NCBI GenBank assembly: GCA_001724855.1
Contig: MEED01000001.1
Coordinates: 124,001 to 188,000 of the forward strand
Source: Lautropia sp. SCN 69-89
GTDB lineage: Bacteria > Pseudomonadota > Gammaproteobacteria > Burkholderiales > Burkholderiaceae_E
DNA length: 64,000 bases
Direction: 5' to 3'
Numbering within the stretch: the stretch's first letter is position 1; each line of letters opens with the position of its first letter. The notes under the pieces were generated by a model. The model worked only from the letters and a program-made list of their open reading frames with translations, had not been told where the DNA came from and made no database searches. The position numbers and the translations under genes were made by a program. Positions 40,985 to 48,989 of this stretch are shown piece by piece.

Positions 40985-42229
40985 GTGAACGGTGTAGTCC
41001 CAGTCGATTGGAGCCGCCGGCTCCTGCTGCCACCCGGCGCCGATGCCAGTGCGAAAACCTTGCTGGCCGCCCGAGCGCTGCGTGCAATGGCCGACAGCTA
41101 CATGGCCGTGTTGCTGCCCGCGTACCTGCTGGCCATCGGGCTCGGCACGCTGGAAGTCGGCATCATCGCGACCGCAACGATGATCGGTTCGGCGCTGGCC
41201 ACGCTGGCGATCGGCGCCTGGGGGCACAGGCTTCCTTCGCGCCAATTGCTGCGCGGTGCCGCGCTGCTGATGGCCGCCACCGGCGTGTGCTTCGCCGGAT
41301 CGTCGTCGTTCTGGCCGTTGCTGCTCGTGGCCTTCGTCGGCACCTTGAATCCGGGCTCGGGCGACGTGAGCGTGTTCCTGCCGCTCGAGCACGCTCGCCT
41401 GGCAGCGGCGGCCACCGGCCAGGCCAGAACGGCATTGTTTGCGCGCTACGGGATGCTCGGCGCCCTGTTCGCGGCCTTGGGCGCATTGGCCGCCGGAGTG
41501 CCGGACTGGCTGGTAAGCCATGCCGCGGCCTCTCGGCTCGTTGCGCTGCGTGCCATGTTCCTGCTCTATGGCGCGCTCGGCCTGGTCGTCTGGTGGCTCT
41601 ACAGGAGACTGGCTGCAGATGTCGCAACCGGCCAATCCCGGGAATTTGCGCCGCTGGGCTCCTCGCGTCGCGTGGTGGTTCGGCTCGCGGCGCTGTTCAG
41701 CGTCGACGCCTTTGCCGGCGGCCTCGTCGTGAACTCGCTGATGTCGCTTTGGCTGCTGCAGCGCTTCGGGCTCTCGCTCTCGCAAGCTGGCGCGTTCTTC
41801 TTCTGGACGGGCCTCTTGAGTGCCGTATCGCAACTGGCTGCACCGCGGGTCGCGCAACGCATCGGCTTGCTGAACACGATGGTGTTCACGCACATCCCGT
41901 CCAGCGTCTGCCTCGTGCTGGCGGCGCTGTCGCCAAGCCTCCCTGTTGCCCTGACACTGCTGTTCTTTCGCAGTGCCTTGTCTCAAATGGATGTGCCGAC
42001 CCGCAACGCTTACGTGATGGCGGTCGTCACGCCTGCGGAGCGCCCGGCGGCCGGCAGCTTCACGGCTGTTCCTCGCAGCCTGGCCGCGGCAGTCAGCCCG
42101 GTCCTCAGCGGAGCGCTTTTCGCCGGCGGCTACCTGGCGCTGCCGCTTGTGGTTTGCGGCGTTCTGAAGATCGCCTACGACCTGGCGTTATGGCGCGGCA
42201 TGCGCGGCGAGCGGCTGTCTGCCGAATGA
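40985..42229 (+). CDS. Major facilitator superfamily transporter
   Basis: 414 residues, ~12 hydrophobic segments. The stretches LLAARALRAMADSYMAVLLPAYLLAIGL and MDVPTRNAYVMAVVTPAERPAAGSF are typical of a family of MFS carriers near metal genes. No metal-ligand tail. The substrate is unknown. The start is uncertain: GTG 40985 lacks a ribosome site, and an internal ATG (residue 35, MADSYM) would cut into the first helix. Convergent with the MFS gene at 42317. Confidence 0.8.
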   Translation: MNGVVPVDWSRRLLLPPGADASAKTLLAARALRAMADSYMAVLLPAYLLAIGLGTLEVGIIATATMIGSALATLAIGAWGHRLPSRQLLRGAALLMAATGVCFAGSSSFWPLLLVAFVGTLNPGSGDVSVFLPLEHARLAAAATGQARTALFARYGMLGALFAALGALAAGVPDWLVSHAAASRLVALRAMFLLYGALGLVVWWLYRRLAADVATGQSREFAPLGSSRRVVVRLAALFSVDAFAGGLVVNSLMSLWLLQRFGLSLSQAGAFFFWTGLLSAVSQLAAPRVAQRIGLLNTMVFTHIPSSVCLVLAALSPSLPVALTLLFFRSALSQMDVPTRNAYVMAVVTPAERPAAGSFTAVPRSLAAAVSPVLSGALFAGGYLALPLVVCGVLKIAYDLALWRGMRGERLSAE

Positions 42230-42245
42230 GCGCTGCGTGCAGCGC
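42230..42245. terminator. Short hairpin at the end of the MFS gene
   Basis: GCGCTGC-GT-GCAGCGC begins within the stop codon of the rightward MFS gene, in the 87-bp gap between two convergent genes. The stem is very stable but lacks a T-run, so terminator is a guess. Confidence 0.4.
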
Positions 42246-42316
42246 CCGGTGGACGCCGCCGCTGACAGGCAGAAGAGAACGTGTTTGTCCGCGCTGACGC
42301 ACGGAGCGCTTGGCGC

Positions 42317-43636
42317 TCACGAAGGCCATCTGGGGTGGTCATCGTCGATGACAAAAGCATGAGCATGGCGAGCACCGGCCGAGCTACCGGCTTCGGCCAC
42401 CAGATGCGGATGCCCGGCATCGAGATCATCGTGGCAGTGCTCGAGGATCTGCGGGTCCTCGCGCGGCCACAGCCGGCTGGCCAGCAGCACCGAGGCGCCC
42501 GCGACGGCGGCGAGCACGACGAAGCTGGCCGTCAAGCCTGCCTTGGCACCGACCCATCCGGCCACCGGATAGGTGATGAGCCAACAGGCATGGGACAGCG
42601 CGAACTGCGCGGCGAAAAGCGCAGGCCGGTCGTGTTCCAGCGAGGACCGGCGTAACAGCCGGCCCGACGGCGTTTGCGCGAGTGAGTAGCCTGCCCCAAG
42701 GACGAACCACAACGGCAGCAGTGCGGCGAAGTGCGACGCCATCAGGACACCGGCGAGCAGGCCCGCGGCGATCACGCCGGCACCCGCCAGCATCGCACCG
42801 CGCTCCGGCACCCGGTCGAGCAGACCCGGCAGCGCCAGCGCGACCAGCATGGAACCCGCGCCGAAGACGGCCAGTGCGGCCGCCGTCGCGGTCTGGGTCA
42901 GGCCGAGATCGGATTGCACCAGCACCACGGTATTGACGATCACCATGGAGCCGCCCGAGGCGATCGCCAGGTTGAGGGCGAGCAAGCCCCGCAGCCGTGG
43001 CGTGCGCAGGTAGATGCGCAAGCCCCGGGTCGTGCGTTCAAAGATGCTGCGCTTCGGGGGTACGTCGACCTTGGGCAGCACGGCGGATACGACGAGCGCC
43101 GCAGACGCCAGAAACCCGACGACCGTTCCGCCGAACAGGCTGGAATAGCTGACGATGGTCAGGAGCAAGGCTGCCAGTGCCGGGCTGGCCAGGCTCTCCA
43201 GATCGTAGGCCAGCCGCGACAACGACAGCGCCTTCGTGTAGTCGTCTTCGTCGGGCAGCACGTCGGGAATCGTTGCCTGGAAGGTCGGAGTGAAGGCCGC
43301 CGAAGCCGACTGCAGCACGAAGATGAGGACGTAGACCTGCCACACCTGCGTGACGAAAGGCAGCAGCAGCGCGACGCTCGCGCGGACGACATCGAGGCCC
43401 ACCAGCACCGCGCGCCGGGGCCAGCGTTCAGCGAATGCCGCGGCAAGAGGTGCCACGCCGACGTAGGCCGCCATCTTGATCGCCATGGCCGTGCCCAGGA
43501 CCACGCCCGCACTTGCCCCGGCCAGATCGTATGCGAGCAGGCTCAGCGCGACCGTGGCCAGGCCCGTGCCAACCAGGGCGATGACCTGGGCCAGGAAGAG
43601 ATGCCGATAGGTACGATTCGCGAGGATCTCGAGCAT
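42317..43636 (-). CDS. NreB-like MFS transporter with His-rich C-terminal tail
   Basis: 439 residues with 12 membrane segments and a cytoplasmic C-terminus rich in ligands: EHCHDDLDAGHPHL and HAHAFVIDDDHPRW. This tail resembles that of NreB-type nickel-resistance carriers and related MFS proteins. It would export Ni(II) or another divalent ion. Standard MFS sequences are seen in the N-terminal half (ERWPRRAVLVGLDVVRA). It follows a small membrane gene on the same strand. Assignment to nickel is inferred from the tail only. Confidence 0.8.
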   Translation of the reverse strand: MLEILANRTYRHLFLAQVIALVGTGLATVALSLLAYDLAGASAGVVLGTAMAIKMAAYVGVAPLAAAFAERWPRRAVLVGLDVVRASVALLLPFVTQVWQVYVLIFVLQSASAAFTPTFQATIPDVLPDEDDYTKALSLSRLAYDLESLASPALAALLLTIVSYSSLFGGTVVGFLASAALVVSAVLPKVDVPPKRSIFERTTRGLRIYLRTPRLRGLLALNLAIASGGSMVIVNTVVLVQSDLGLTQTATAAALAVFGAGSMLVALALPGLLDRVPERGAMLAGAGVIAAGLLAGVLMASHFAALLPLWFVLGAGYSLAQTPSGRLLRRSSLEHDRPALFAAQFALSHACWLITYPVAGWVGAKAGLTASFVVLAAVAGASVLLASRLWPREDPQILEHCHDDLDAGHPHLVAEAGSSAGARHAHAFVIDDDHPRWPS

Positions 43637-43651
43637 CGGCTCCCGGTCGGT

Positions 43652-43948
43652 TCAAACCAGCGTCATCACCGCGAGCCAGAGGGCGGACAACAGCGCCGCC
43701 TGCGTCGGGCGCCCTGGCGAGCGCCAGATTGCCGTGCACAGGAACACGTTATAGGGCAGCGGCGCGAAATGAACGGCGGCGACCAGCGCGGAATGCGTTC
43801 CTCGAGCCACCAACATCAGCGCTGCGAAGGTTGCGACCACGTTCAAGGCGGTGCCGATGATCAGCATGTCTCGCCACAGCAGCGTGGACAAGGGCACCTG
43901 CCCTCGCCAACGCCGAGTGAAAAAGTTGCCGCCTATTCCCGCCTTCAT
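43652..43948 (-). CDS. Small hypothetical membrane protein
   Basis: 98 residues with about three hydrophobic segments (roughly 30-54, 57-74, 80-98) after a basic N-terminus (FFTRRWRGQVP). No known motif. 15 bp upstream of the NreB-like gene on the same strand, so likely in its operon. ATG 43948 is chosen at the plausible N-terminus; the frame is open ~10 residues further. Confidence 0.55.
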   Translation of the reverse strand: MKAGIGGNFFTRRWRGQVPLSTLLWRDMLIIGTALNVVATFAALMLVARGTHSALVAAVHFAPLPYNVFLCTAIWRSPGRPTQAALLSALWLAVMTLV

Positions 43949-44062
43949 GAAAGTATCTCGATGAAGCATCGGGGGCACGGCTTCGTCGACCGTTCCTGGT
44001 CCTGCAGTCCGCCTGATTATGCCGGCTCGATGACCGTCATCGAATGAAGCGCGGATTCACGC

Positions 44063-44689
44063 TCACTCCACTTGCACCTTGCCAACCATTCCCGCTTCGA
44101 AGTGCCCGGGCACGAGGCAGGCGAAGTCGACCGTTCCCTGCCGCTCGAACTGCCAGACCACCCCGCCGATCTGGCGAGGCGCCAGCGTAATCGAGTTCGG
44201 CTCCTCGTGCTTCATCTCCGGCATGCGGCGCATCATTTCGGCGTGCTCGCGCAGTTCGTCCATGGACCCGATCACGAACTCGTGCGGAACTTTGCCGGTG
44301 TTCTTCAGGAAGAATCGCACGGTCTCGCCTGCTTTCACCGTGATCCGGTCGGGCGTGAAACGCATCGTGTCGTCCATCGTCATGTCGATGACCCGGCTCA
44401 CCTGTGCCGCATCCCCGGGCCGTCCGTTCACGGCAGCATGCGCGTGGCCGTCCGCCGCGTTGCTGCCGTGCGCCTCGTCCTCGGAGTGCCCATGCTGTCC
44501 CTTGGAGCCGTGCTGTTCGTCCTTCGAATGCTGTCCGTCGTGCTCCCCATGCTGCATGTGCGGTATTTGCTGCCCATGCTGCATGTGTTGCGGATGATCG
44601 CCCGAATGCTGCCCTGCCGCGAACGCGGTAGCAGACACGACCAGTGCAGGCGCCGCTGCGAGGAGGGAAAAGAGAGTCCTGTTCATCAT
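44063..44689 (-). CDS. copI: CopI-like periplasmic cupredoxin (second copy)
   Basis: 208 residues. Signal peptide ends AFAAG; a long His/Gln/Gly-rich linker follows (HPQHMQHGQQIPHMQHGEHD, then more HG pairs to ~residue 90), much longer than in the first copy. The cupredoxin domain has the same ligands: PHEF and VDFACLVPGHFEAGM. Third gene of the leftward copA-copB-copI set. The longer linker suggests greater copper storage. Confidence 0.87.
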   Translation of the reverse strand: MMNRTLFSLLAAAPALVVSATAFAAGQHSGDHPQHMQHGQQIPHMQHGEHDGQHSKDEQHGSKGQHGHSEDEAHGSNAADGHAHAAVNGRPGDAAQVSRVIDMTMDDTMRFTPDRITVKAGETVRFFLKNTGKVPHEFVIGSMDELREHAEMMRRMPEMKHEEPNSITLAPRQIGGVVWQFERQGTVDFACLVPGHFEAGMVGKVQVE

Positions 44690-44724
44690 CGTGTCTCGAG
44701 TAGTAAGGGAAGTGCGGTGGGTGT

Positions 44725-45714
44725 TCAGAACCAGAAGCGGATTCCGGCGACCAGACGCGTGTCGTCGCTGCGCCCGCCGGCCTCCCTTGCCAGATCTTCC
44801 GTCTCGCCGTACCTGCGCACCCATTCCACGCCGACGTACGGCGCAAACTGGCGCGTGATCTCGTAGCGCAGCCGCAGCCCGGCCGCGACGTCCGAAAGTC
44901 CGCTGCCAATCCCGCGCTCCCGGTCGCTCTTTCCGTATGCGTTGACCTCGATGCGAGGCTGCAGGATCAGGCGTTGCGTAACCAGCAGTTCGTACTCGGC
45001 TTCCAGGCGCAACGCGGTTCGCCCGCTCGAGCCCAGATAAGCCGTCGCATCGAGCTCGAACCAATACGGCGCAAGGCCCTGAATACCGACGGCGAGCCAC
45101 TCGCGGTTCGGTCCTTCGCCGCTGTCGTAGCGAATGCCGAGCTGAGCGTCGAAGTAGGCGGTGAGCGCGTGGCCCCAAAGCAGTTCCGTGCGCGCGTGCT
45201 CCAGTGCGCCGCGCGATCGCTCGCCCTCGGCCTTCACGACGAGTCGGTTGTAGCTTGTGCCGAACCAGGCTTGCGCATCGAAGGCAGTCGCGTTGTCATC
45301 CTTGCCGTAGCTGCGCTCGAGCCTGTTCACCAGCAACGCGCCGTAACGGTGCTCGTCGCCCAATCGCAGACGGAAGCCGGGCTCGAGCGAGTACTTCCCG
45401 GACCCGCGCACGAAGCCATCGGAGTAGGCGTGCGGATCGCGCGCGTCCGGCGGCGGGGAGCCGCCCTGCATCTGCATTTCGCCATGATCCATCGCCGGCT
45501 GTTCGCGGGTCGCGGGCGCCGGTGCAACCGAGGGAGGGTCGGAAGCCGTCGGCGCGGCCTCCGAAGGCGGCGAGGCGCGTTCCGACGGTATCGGGGCGGC
45601 GCCATGGTGCGCTCCATGATCGGCTGCGCCAGCGGGGACGCCCTGGGCGAACGCGCTTCCGGACAAAACCAGCACGGTCATCGTGGCGGTGAGGAGATTG
45701 TATTTGTTGGTCAT
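44725..45714 (-). CDS. copB: CopB outer-membrane copper-resistance protein (second copy)
   Basis: 329 residues. Signal peptide ends AFAQ, Met/His linker (ADHGAHHGAAP, MDHGEMQMQGG), then a CopB barrel nearly parallel to the first copy (GIQGLAPYWFELDATAYLG, RLRYEITRQFAPYVGVEWVRRYG). ATG 45714 is used because the signal peptide starts there; an in-frame GTG lies at 45738, one base before the copA stop. Confidence 0.9.
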   Translation of the reverse strand: MTNKYNLLTATMTVLVLSGSAFAQGVPAGAADHGAHHGAAPIPSERASPPSEAAPTASDPPSVAPAPATREQPAMDHGEMQMQGGSPPPDARDPHAYSDGFVRGSGKYSLEPGFRLRLGDEHRYGALLVNRLERSYGKDDNATAFDAQAWFGTSYNRLVVKAEGERSRGALEHARTELLWGHALTAYFDAQLGIRYDSGEGPNREWLAVGIQGLAPYWFELDATAYLGSSGRTALRLEAEYELLVTQRLILQPRIEVNAYGKSDRERGIGSGLSDVAAGLRLRYEITRQFAPYVGVEWVRRYGETEDLAREAGGRSDDTRLVAGIRFWF

Positions 45715-45738
45715 TGCTCGGTTCCCGGTCGAATCCAC

Positions 45739-47604
45739 TCAGGCCACGATGACTTCGCGGAACATTCCCATGTCCATGTGAAATAACAGATGGCAATGCC
45801 AGGCCCAGCGGCCGAGAGCATCGGCGGTCACGAGAAAACTGATTCGCTGCGCGGGCTGGACCGGGATGGTGTGCCGGCGCACCTGAAAACGACCCTCCGG
45901 CGATTCGAGCTCGCTCCACATCCCATGCATGTGCATCGGATGCGACATCATCGTGTCGTTGTGCAAGATGACGCGCAGCCGTTCGCCATAGCGGAAGCGA
46001 ACCGGCGTGGATCGGCCGAACTCCAGCCCGTCGAACGACCAGGTGTAGCGCTCCATGTTCCCGGTCAGGTGCAGCTCGACCTCGCGTTCCGGTCCCCTCG
46101 GATCGATCGGCCCGCCGATCGTGTGTAGGTCGGCCAGCGTCAGGACGCGCCGACCGGTGTCGCGCAGCCCGACACCCGGGTCGTCGAGGTTCGTCCGCGC
46201 CATATCGACGCGCATGTCGGTGCTCGCGCCGTACTCGGTGCTCGCGTGGCGCACGCGCGCCGTCGCCGGCGCACGCGAATCCTGGCCGTGCGCAGCGTGA
46301 TTCATTGCCGCGCCGTGATTCATTCCTGCGCCGTGACTCATCGATGTCCCGTGGCCCGGCGCCGCGCCGTGGTCCATCGGTGCACCGTGGTTGCCGTGCT
46401 GCATGTCTGAAGCCATGCCCCCGTCACCGTGGTCCATGCCGCCCATCATGTCGGCCATCGTCAACCACTGCACCGGGTCGAGCACGGGCACTGGTGCGAC
46501 GAGCCCCGGGCGGGAAGCGAGCGTTCCGCGTGCATAACCTGTGCGGTCCATCGCCTGCGCGAAGATCGTATGGGCGTCCTGAGAGGGCTCGACCAGAACG
46601 TCGTAGGTTTCGCCAGGGCCGAAGCGGAACTCGTCGACGGTGACCGGCTCGACGTCGACTCCGTCGGCCTGGACGACGGTCAGCTTCAGTCCCGGAATAC
46701 GGACGTCGTAGAAAGTGTTTCCCGCACCATTGATGAAGCGCAGACGCACGCGTTCACCGGGCCGAAACAAGGCGGTCCAGTTGCCTGCGGGCGTGACGCC
46801 GTTCATCAGGTAGGTGAGCGTGTAGGCGGACAGGTCGGCCAGATCGGTCGGACTCATCCGCATCTGGTTCCACATCTGCCGTTTGTCGATTGCCGAACGC
46901 AGCCCATCGCGGGACACGTCGCGGAAAAAATCGATGACCGTGGGCTGGTTGAGGTTGAAGACGTCGCCCTGGATCTTGAGTTTCGCGAGCACGCGCATCG
47001 GGTCGTCGTCGGTCCAGTCCGACAGCTGCACGACATAGTCGCGATTCGCGCGGATGGTTTCGCCATCCGCTGGCTCAATGACGATTGCGCCGTACATGCC
47101 GGTCTGCTCCTGCATGCCGGAGTGCGAGTGGTACCAGTAGGTGCCGCTTTGTTGAACGCGAAATCGATATGTAAAGGTCTCGCCGGGCGCGATGCCCGGG
47201 AAGCTGATACCGGGCACTCCGTCCATCTGGAAGGGCAGGAGGATTCCGTGCCAGTGAATCGACGTCGCTTCGGCCAGCCGGTTGGTCACGCGAATCGTGA
47301 CCGTATCGCCCTCGCGCCAATACAACGTCGGCGCGGGAATCGAACCGTTGATCGTGGTCGCGACGCGCGCGGTGCCGGTAAAGTTCACCGGCAATTCGGC
47401 GATGACGAGGTCGAACTCGGTCCCGCGAAGCACGGGCGCGGAGCCGGTTGCCGTATCGCCATTTTGCGACCAGGCCCGCTCCGCGAGAGAAGCTGCGCCA
47501 CCGAGGAGGACGCCCCCCGCCGCGAGGCCTTGCACGAAACGGCGACGCGAAGCGAGCGGCAACGCAAGCGCCGAACCGGAATGCGGAAAGGAATATCTCT
47601 TCAT
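45739..47604 (-). CDS. copA: CopA multicopper oxidase (second copy)
   Basis: 621 residues from ATG 47604, behind GGAG. Tat signal SRRRFVQGLAAGGVLLGG; copper sites IHWHGILLP, YWYHSHSGMQ, HPMHMHGMW and WAWHCHLLFHMDMGM. The Met/His insert (repeated GHGTSMSHGAGMNHGA-type units) differs in detail from the first copy. Leads the second copA-copB-copI set. Upstream at 47714-47742 are box-like sequences. The framework is highly similar to the oxidase at 21488-23350, so the two sets are paralogous. Confidence 0.92.
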   Translation of the reverse strand: MKRYSFPHSGSALALPLASRRRFVQGLAAGGVLLGGAASLAERAWSQNGDTATGSAPVLRGTEFDLVIAELPVNFTGTARVATTINGSIPAPTLYWREGDTVTIRVTNRLAEATSIHWHGILLPFQMDGVPGISFPGIAPGETFTYRFRVQQSGTYWYHSHSGMQEQTGMYGAIVIEPADGETIRANRDYVVQLSDWTDDDPMRVLAKLKIQGDVFNLNQPTVIDFFRDVSRDGLRSAIDKRQMWNQMRMSPTDLADLSAYTLTYLMNGVTPAGNWTALFRPGERVRLRFINGAGNTFYDVRIPGLKLTVVQADGVDVEPVTVDEFRFGPGETYDVLVEPSQDAHTIFAQAMDRTGYARGTLASRPGLVAPVPVLDPVQWLTMADMMGGMDHGDGGMASDMQHGNHGAPMDHGAAPGHGTSMSHGAGMNHGAAMNHAAHGQDSRAPATARVRHASTEYGASTDMRVDMARTNLDDPGVGLRDTGRRVLTLADLHTIGGPIDPRGPEREVELHLTGNMERYTWSFDGLEFGRSTPVRFRYGERLRVILHNDTMMSHPMHMHGMWSELESPEGRFQVRRHTIPVQPAQRISFLVTADALGRWAWHCHLLFHMDMGMFREVIVA

Positions 47605-47713
47605 GCAGGCGAGCTCCATCCGAAGGTGTGCACGATAAACGGGGCCGCGCAGCGTCGCCCGCGTTCGAATGCGACATTCTGCAGGCGGCAATCCGTCGGG
47701 AAGATGGCGACTG

Positions 47714-47742
47714 GATTACGGAGACGTAACGTCCCGGTCATC
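47714..47742. promoter_or_regulatory. Putative copper-response boxes (site 4, two overlapping)
   Basis: GATTACGGAGACGTAACG (47714-47731) and CGTAACGTCCCGGTCATC (47725-47742, 13 of 18 bases as in site 1) overlap, 110 bp upstream of the second copA oxidase. Both are weaker than sites 1-3. Confidence 0.5.
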
Positions 47743-47780
47743 GCTGCGACGTGTTTCGGACAGCGCGGTCCGATGCGCGA

Positions 47781-47798
47781 GATGAACGCAATGTAATC
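47781..47798 (-). promoter_or_regulatory. Putative copper-response box (site 5)
   Basis: On the minus strand GATTACATTGCGTTCATC, close to sites 1 and 7. It lies 125 bp upstream of the DUF4148-like gene at 47923. Confidence 0.6.
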
Positions 47799-47922
47799 GA
47801 AGAGTCAGCTCCTTGTCGGCGGTGCGTCCCTACACTTTTCATCGTGATGCGCACCGCGCGTTTCGAGCAGCGAACAAGGTGCTGCGAACCATCCATCCAC
47901 CCCCCGACAAGGAGTACCGAAG

Positions 47923-48255
47923 ATGACCTCGAAAGCCCTGCTTCTCGCCGCGTTCGCGTTGTCGGTAAGCGCCCCCGCATTCGCGAGCAACGGCGCCACG
48001 TTCGTGAACAACGAAATTGGCTGGGAAACACACGCGACGCCGAGCACGAAGAGCCGTGCCGAAGTCGTTGCTGAATTGAAGGCCGCGCAAGATGCGGGCG
48101 TCCTCGCAAACTCGTACGAGTTTCCGGCAGCGACGAAGGCTTCTCCTTCCAAGCTCAGCCGTGAGGGGGTCCAGCGCGGCGTCACCGAAATGACCGACGC
48201 CGAGCGCGATGCCGTACACCGCATCTACGGCCCGGTGCACGGCCGCGATTCTTGA
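47923..48255 (+). CDS. DUF4148-like small exported protein (copy 1)
   Basis: 110 residues. Signal peptide (1-22, ending AFA), then SNGATFVNNEIGWETHATPSTKSRAEVVAELKAAQDAG, which has the TRAEV..EL..A..AG pattern of DUF4148 proteins common in Burkholderiales. The C-terminus ends AVHRIYGPVHG. A clear paralogue is at 58092-58427 (same VNNEIG, RAxVxAEL, HRxYGPxH). Both are preceded by a copper box at the same distance (~112-125 bp), so both are probably copper-induced. Function unknown. Confidence 0.75.
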   Translation: MTSKALLLAAFALSVSAPAFASNGATFVNNEIGWETHATPSTKSRAEVVAELKAAQDAGVLANSYEFPAATKASPSKLSREGVQRGVTEMTDAERDAVHRIYGPVHGRDS

Positions 48256-48537
48256 GCCCCGATGACGCCCTCGGCCGCCTTTCGGCGCCCGCGGGCGTAC
48301 TTGTTATCCGCCTACCCGGCCTGATGCCCTTCGGCGTCCCTCTTTACCTTCGCCTCGGCCGTCTTCGCCGCGGCCTTCGCGTACGGGAGCGGTCATGCCG
48401 TTGCTGCCTGAACTGCTTGCCCCGCTGGTGCCGCAGTCTTCGGTGGAGGCGCATTCCTTGTTCCACCTTCGCCGCGCTGGCTGTGTCGCAGTAGTGGCTG
48501 ACGCAGCCACGCTAACCTTTACCTGTGGAGTCGAGCC

Positions 48538-48681
48538 GTGGAATGGCTATCCGAGAACTGGACTTTCTTGCTGATCGCGGTTGCGTTCGTGGCCATGCAT
48601 CTGTTCGGGCACGGCGGACATGGAGGCCATGGGGGCGGACAGAGGGGCAATACTCGCAAGGGCGACGCCCATCGGCATTGA
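48538..48681 (+). CDS. Small His/Gly-rich membrane protein (DUF2933-like)
   Basis: 47 residues, GTG 48538 with GGAG 7 bases upstream. VEWLSENWTFLLIAVAFVAMHLF is one membrane helix; the tail HGGHGGHGGGQRG...HRH is metal-ligand rich. Small DUF2933-type proteins of this form sit beside copper ATPases, as here. The 282 bp before it contain no convincing gene. Confidence 0.65.
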   Translation: MEWLSENWTFLLIAVAFVAMHLFGHGGHGGHGGGQRGNTRKGDAHRH

Positions 48682-48720
48682 CTGCAGCGGATGACGACGA
48701 AGTGCGGAAGTGGAACTGAT

Positions 48721-48975
48721 ATGAGCCTGAAAACAGTGACCTGGGCACTCGCGTTGACGGGCGCCGTTCTGTACCTGCTGTGCATTGCGTATGGATTGAC
48801 CAATCCGGCGGCCGGCCACATGCGCGAATTTTTGACGATCGCGCTGCCTGGCTTCGAATGGCTGACTCCGAAAGGATTCGGCATCGGACTTCTCAAGAGC
48901 TTCCTGTACGGGGCGCTGATCGGTCTGGTGTACGTGCCTATCTACAACGGCCTTGCGCGCCGCTGGGGGAACTGA
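48721..48975 (+). CDS. DUF5676-like small membrane protein
   Basis: 84 residues with two hydrophobic segments (5-27 and ~56-76) and the stretch FGIGLLKSFLYGALIGLVYVPIYNGLARR, which resembles DUF5676 proteins encoded next to copper P-type ATPases. 14 bp before the ATPase gene, so probably co-transcribed and perhaps a partner of the pump. Function unknown. Confidence 0.7.
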   Translation: MSLKTVTWALALTGAVLYLLCIAYGLTNPAAGHMREFLTIALPGFEWLTPKGFGIGLLKSFLYGALIGLVYVPIYNGLARRWGN

Positions 48976-48989
48976 ACGGGAAGAGCGAA

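Noticed and set aside
48256-48537. Open frames in both directions before the DUF2933-like gene
   Set aside because: No protein-like composition or start site; probably non-coding or decayed.
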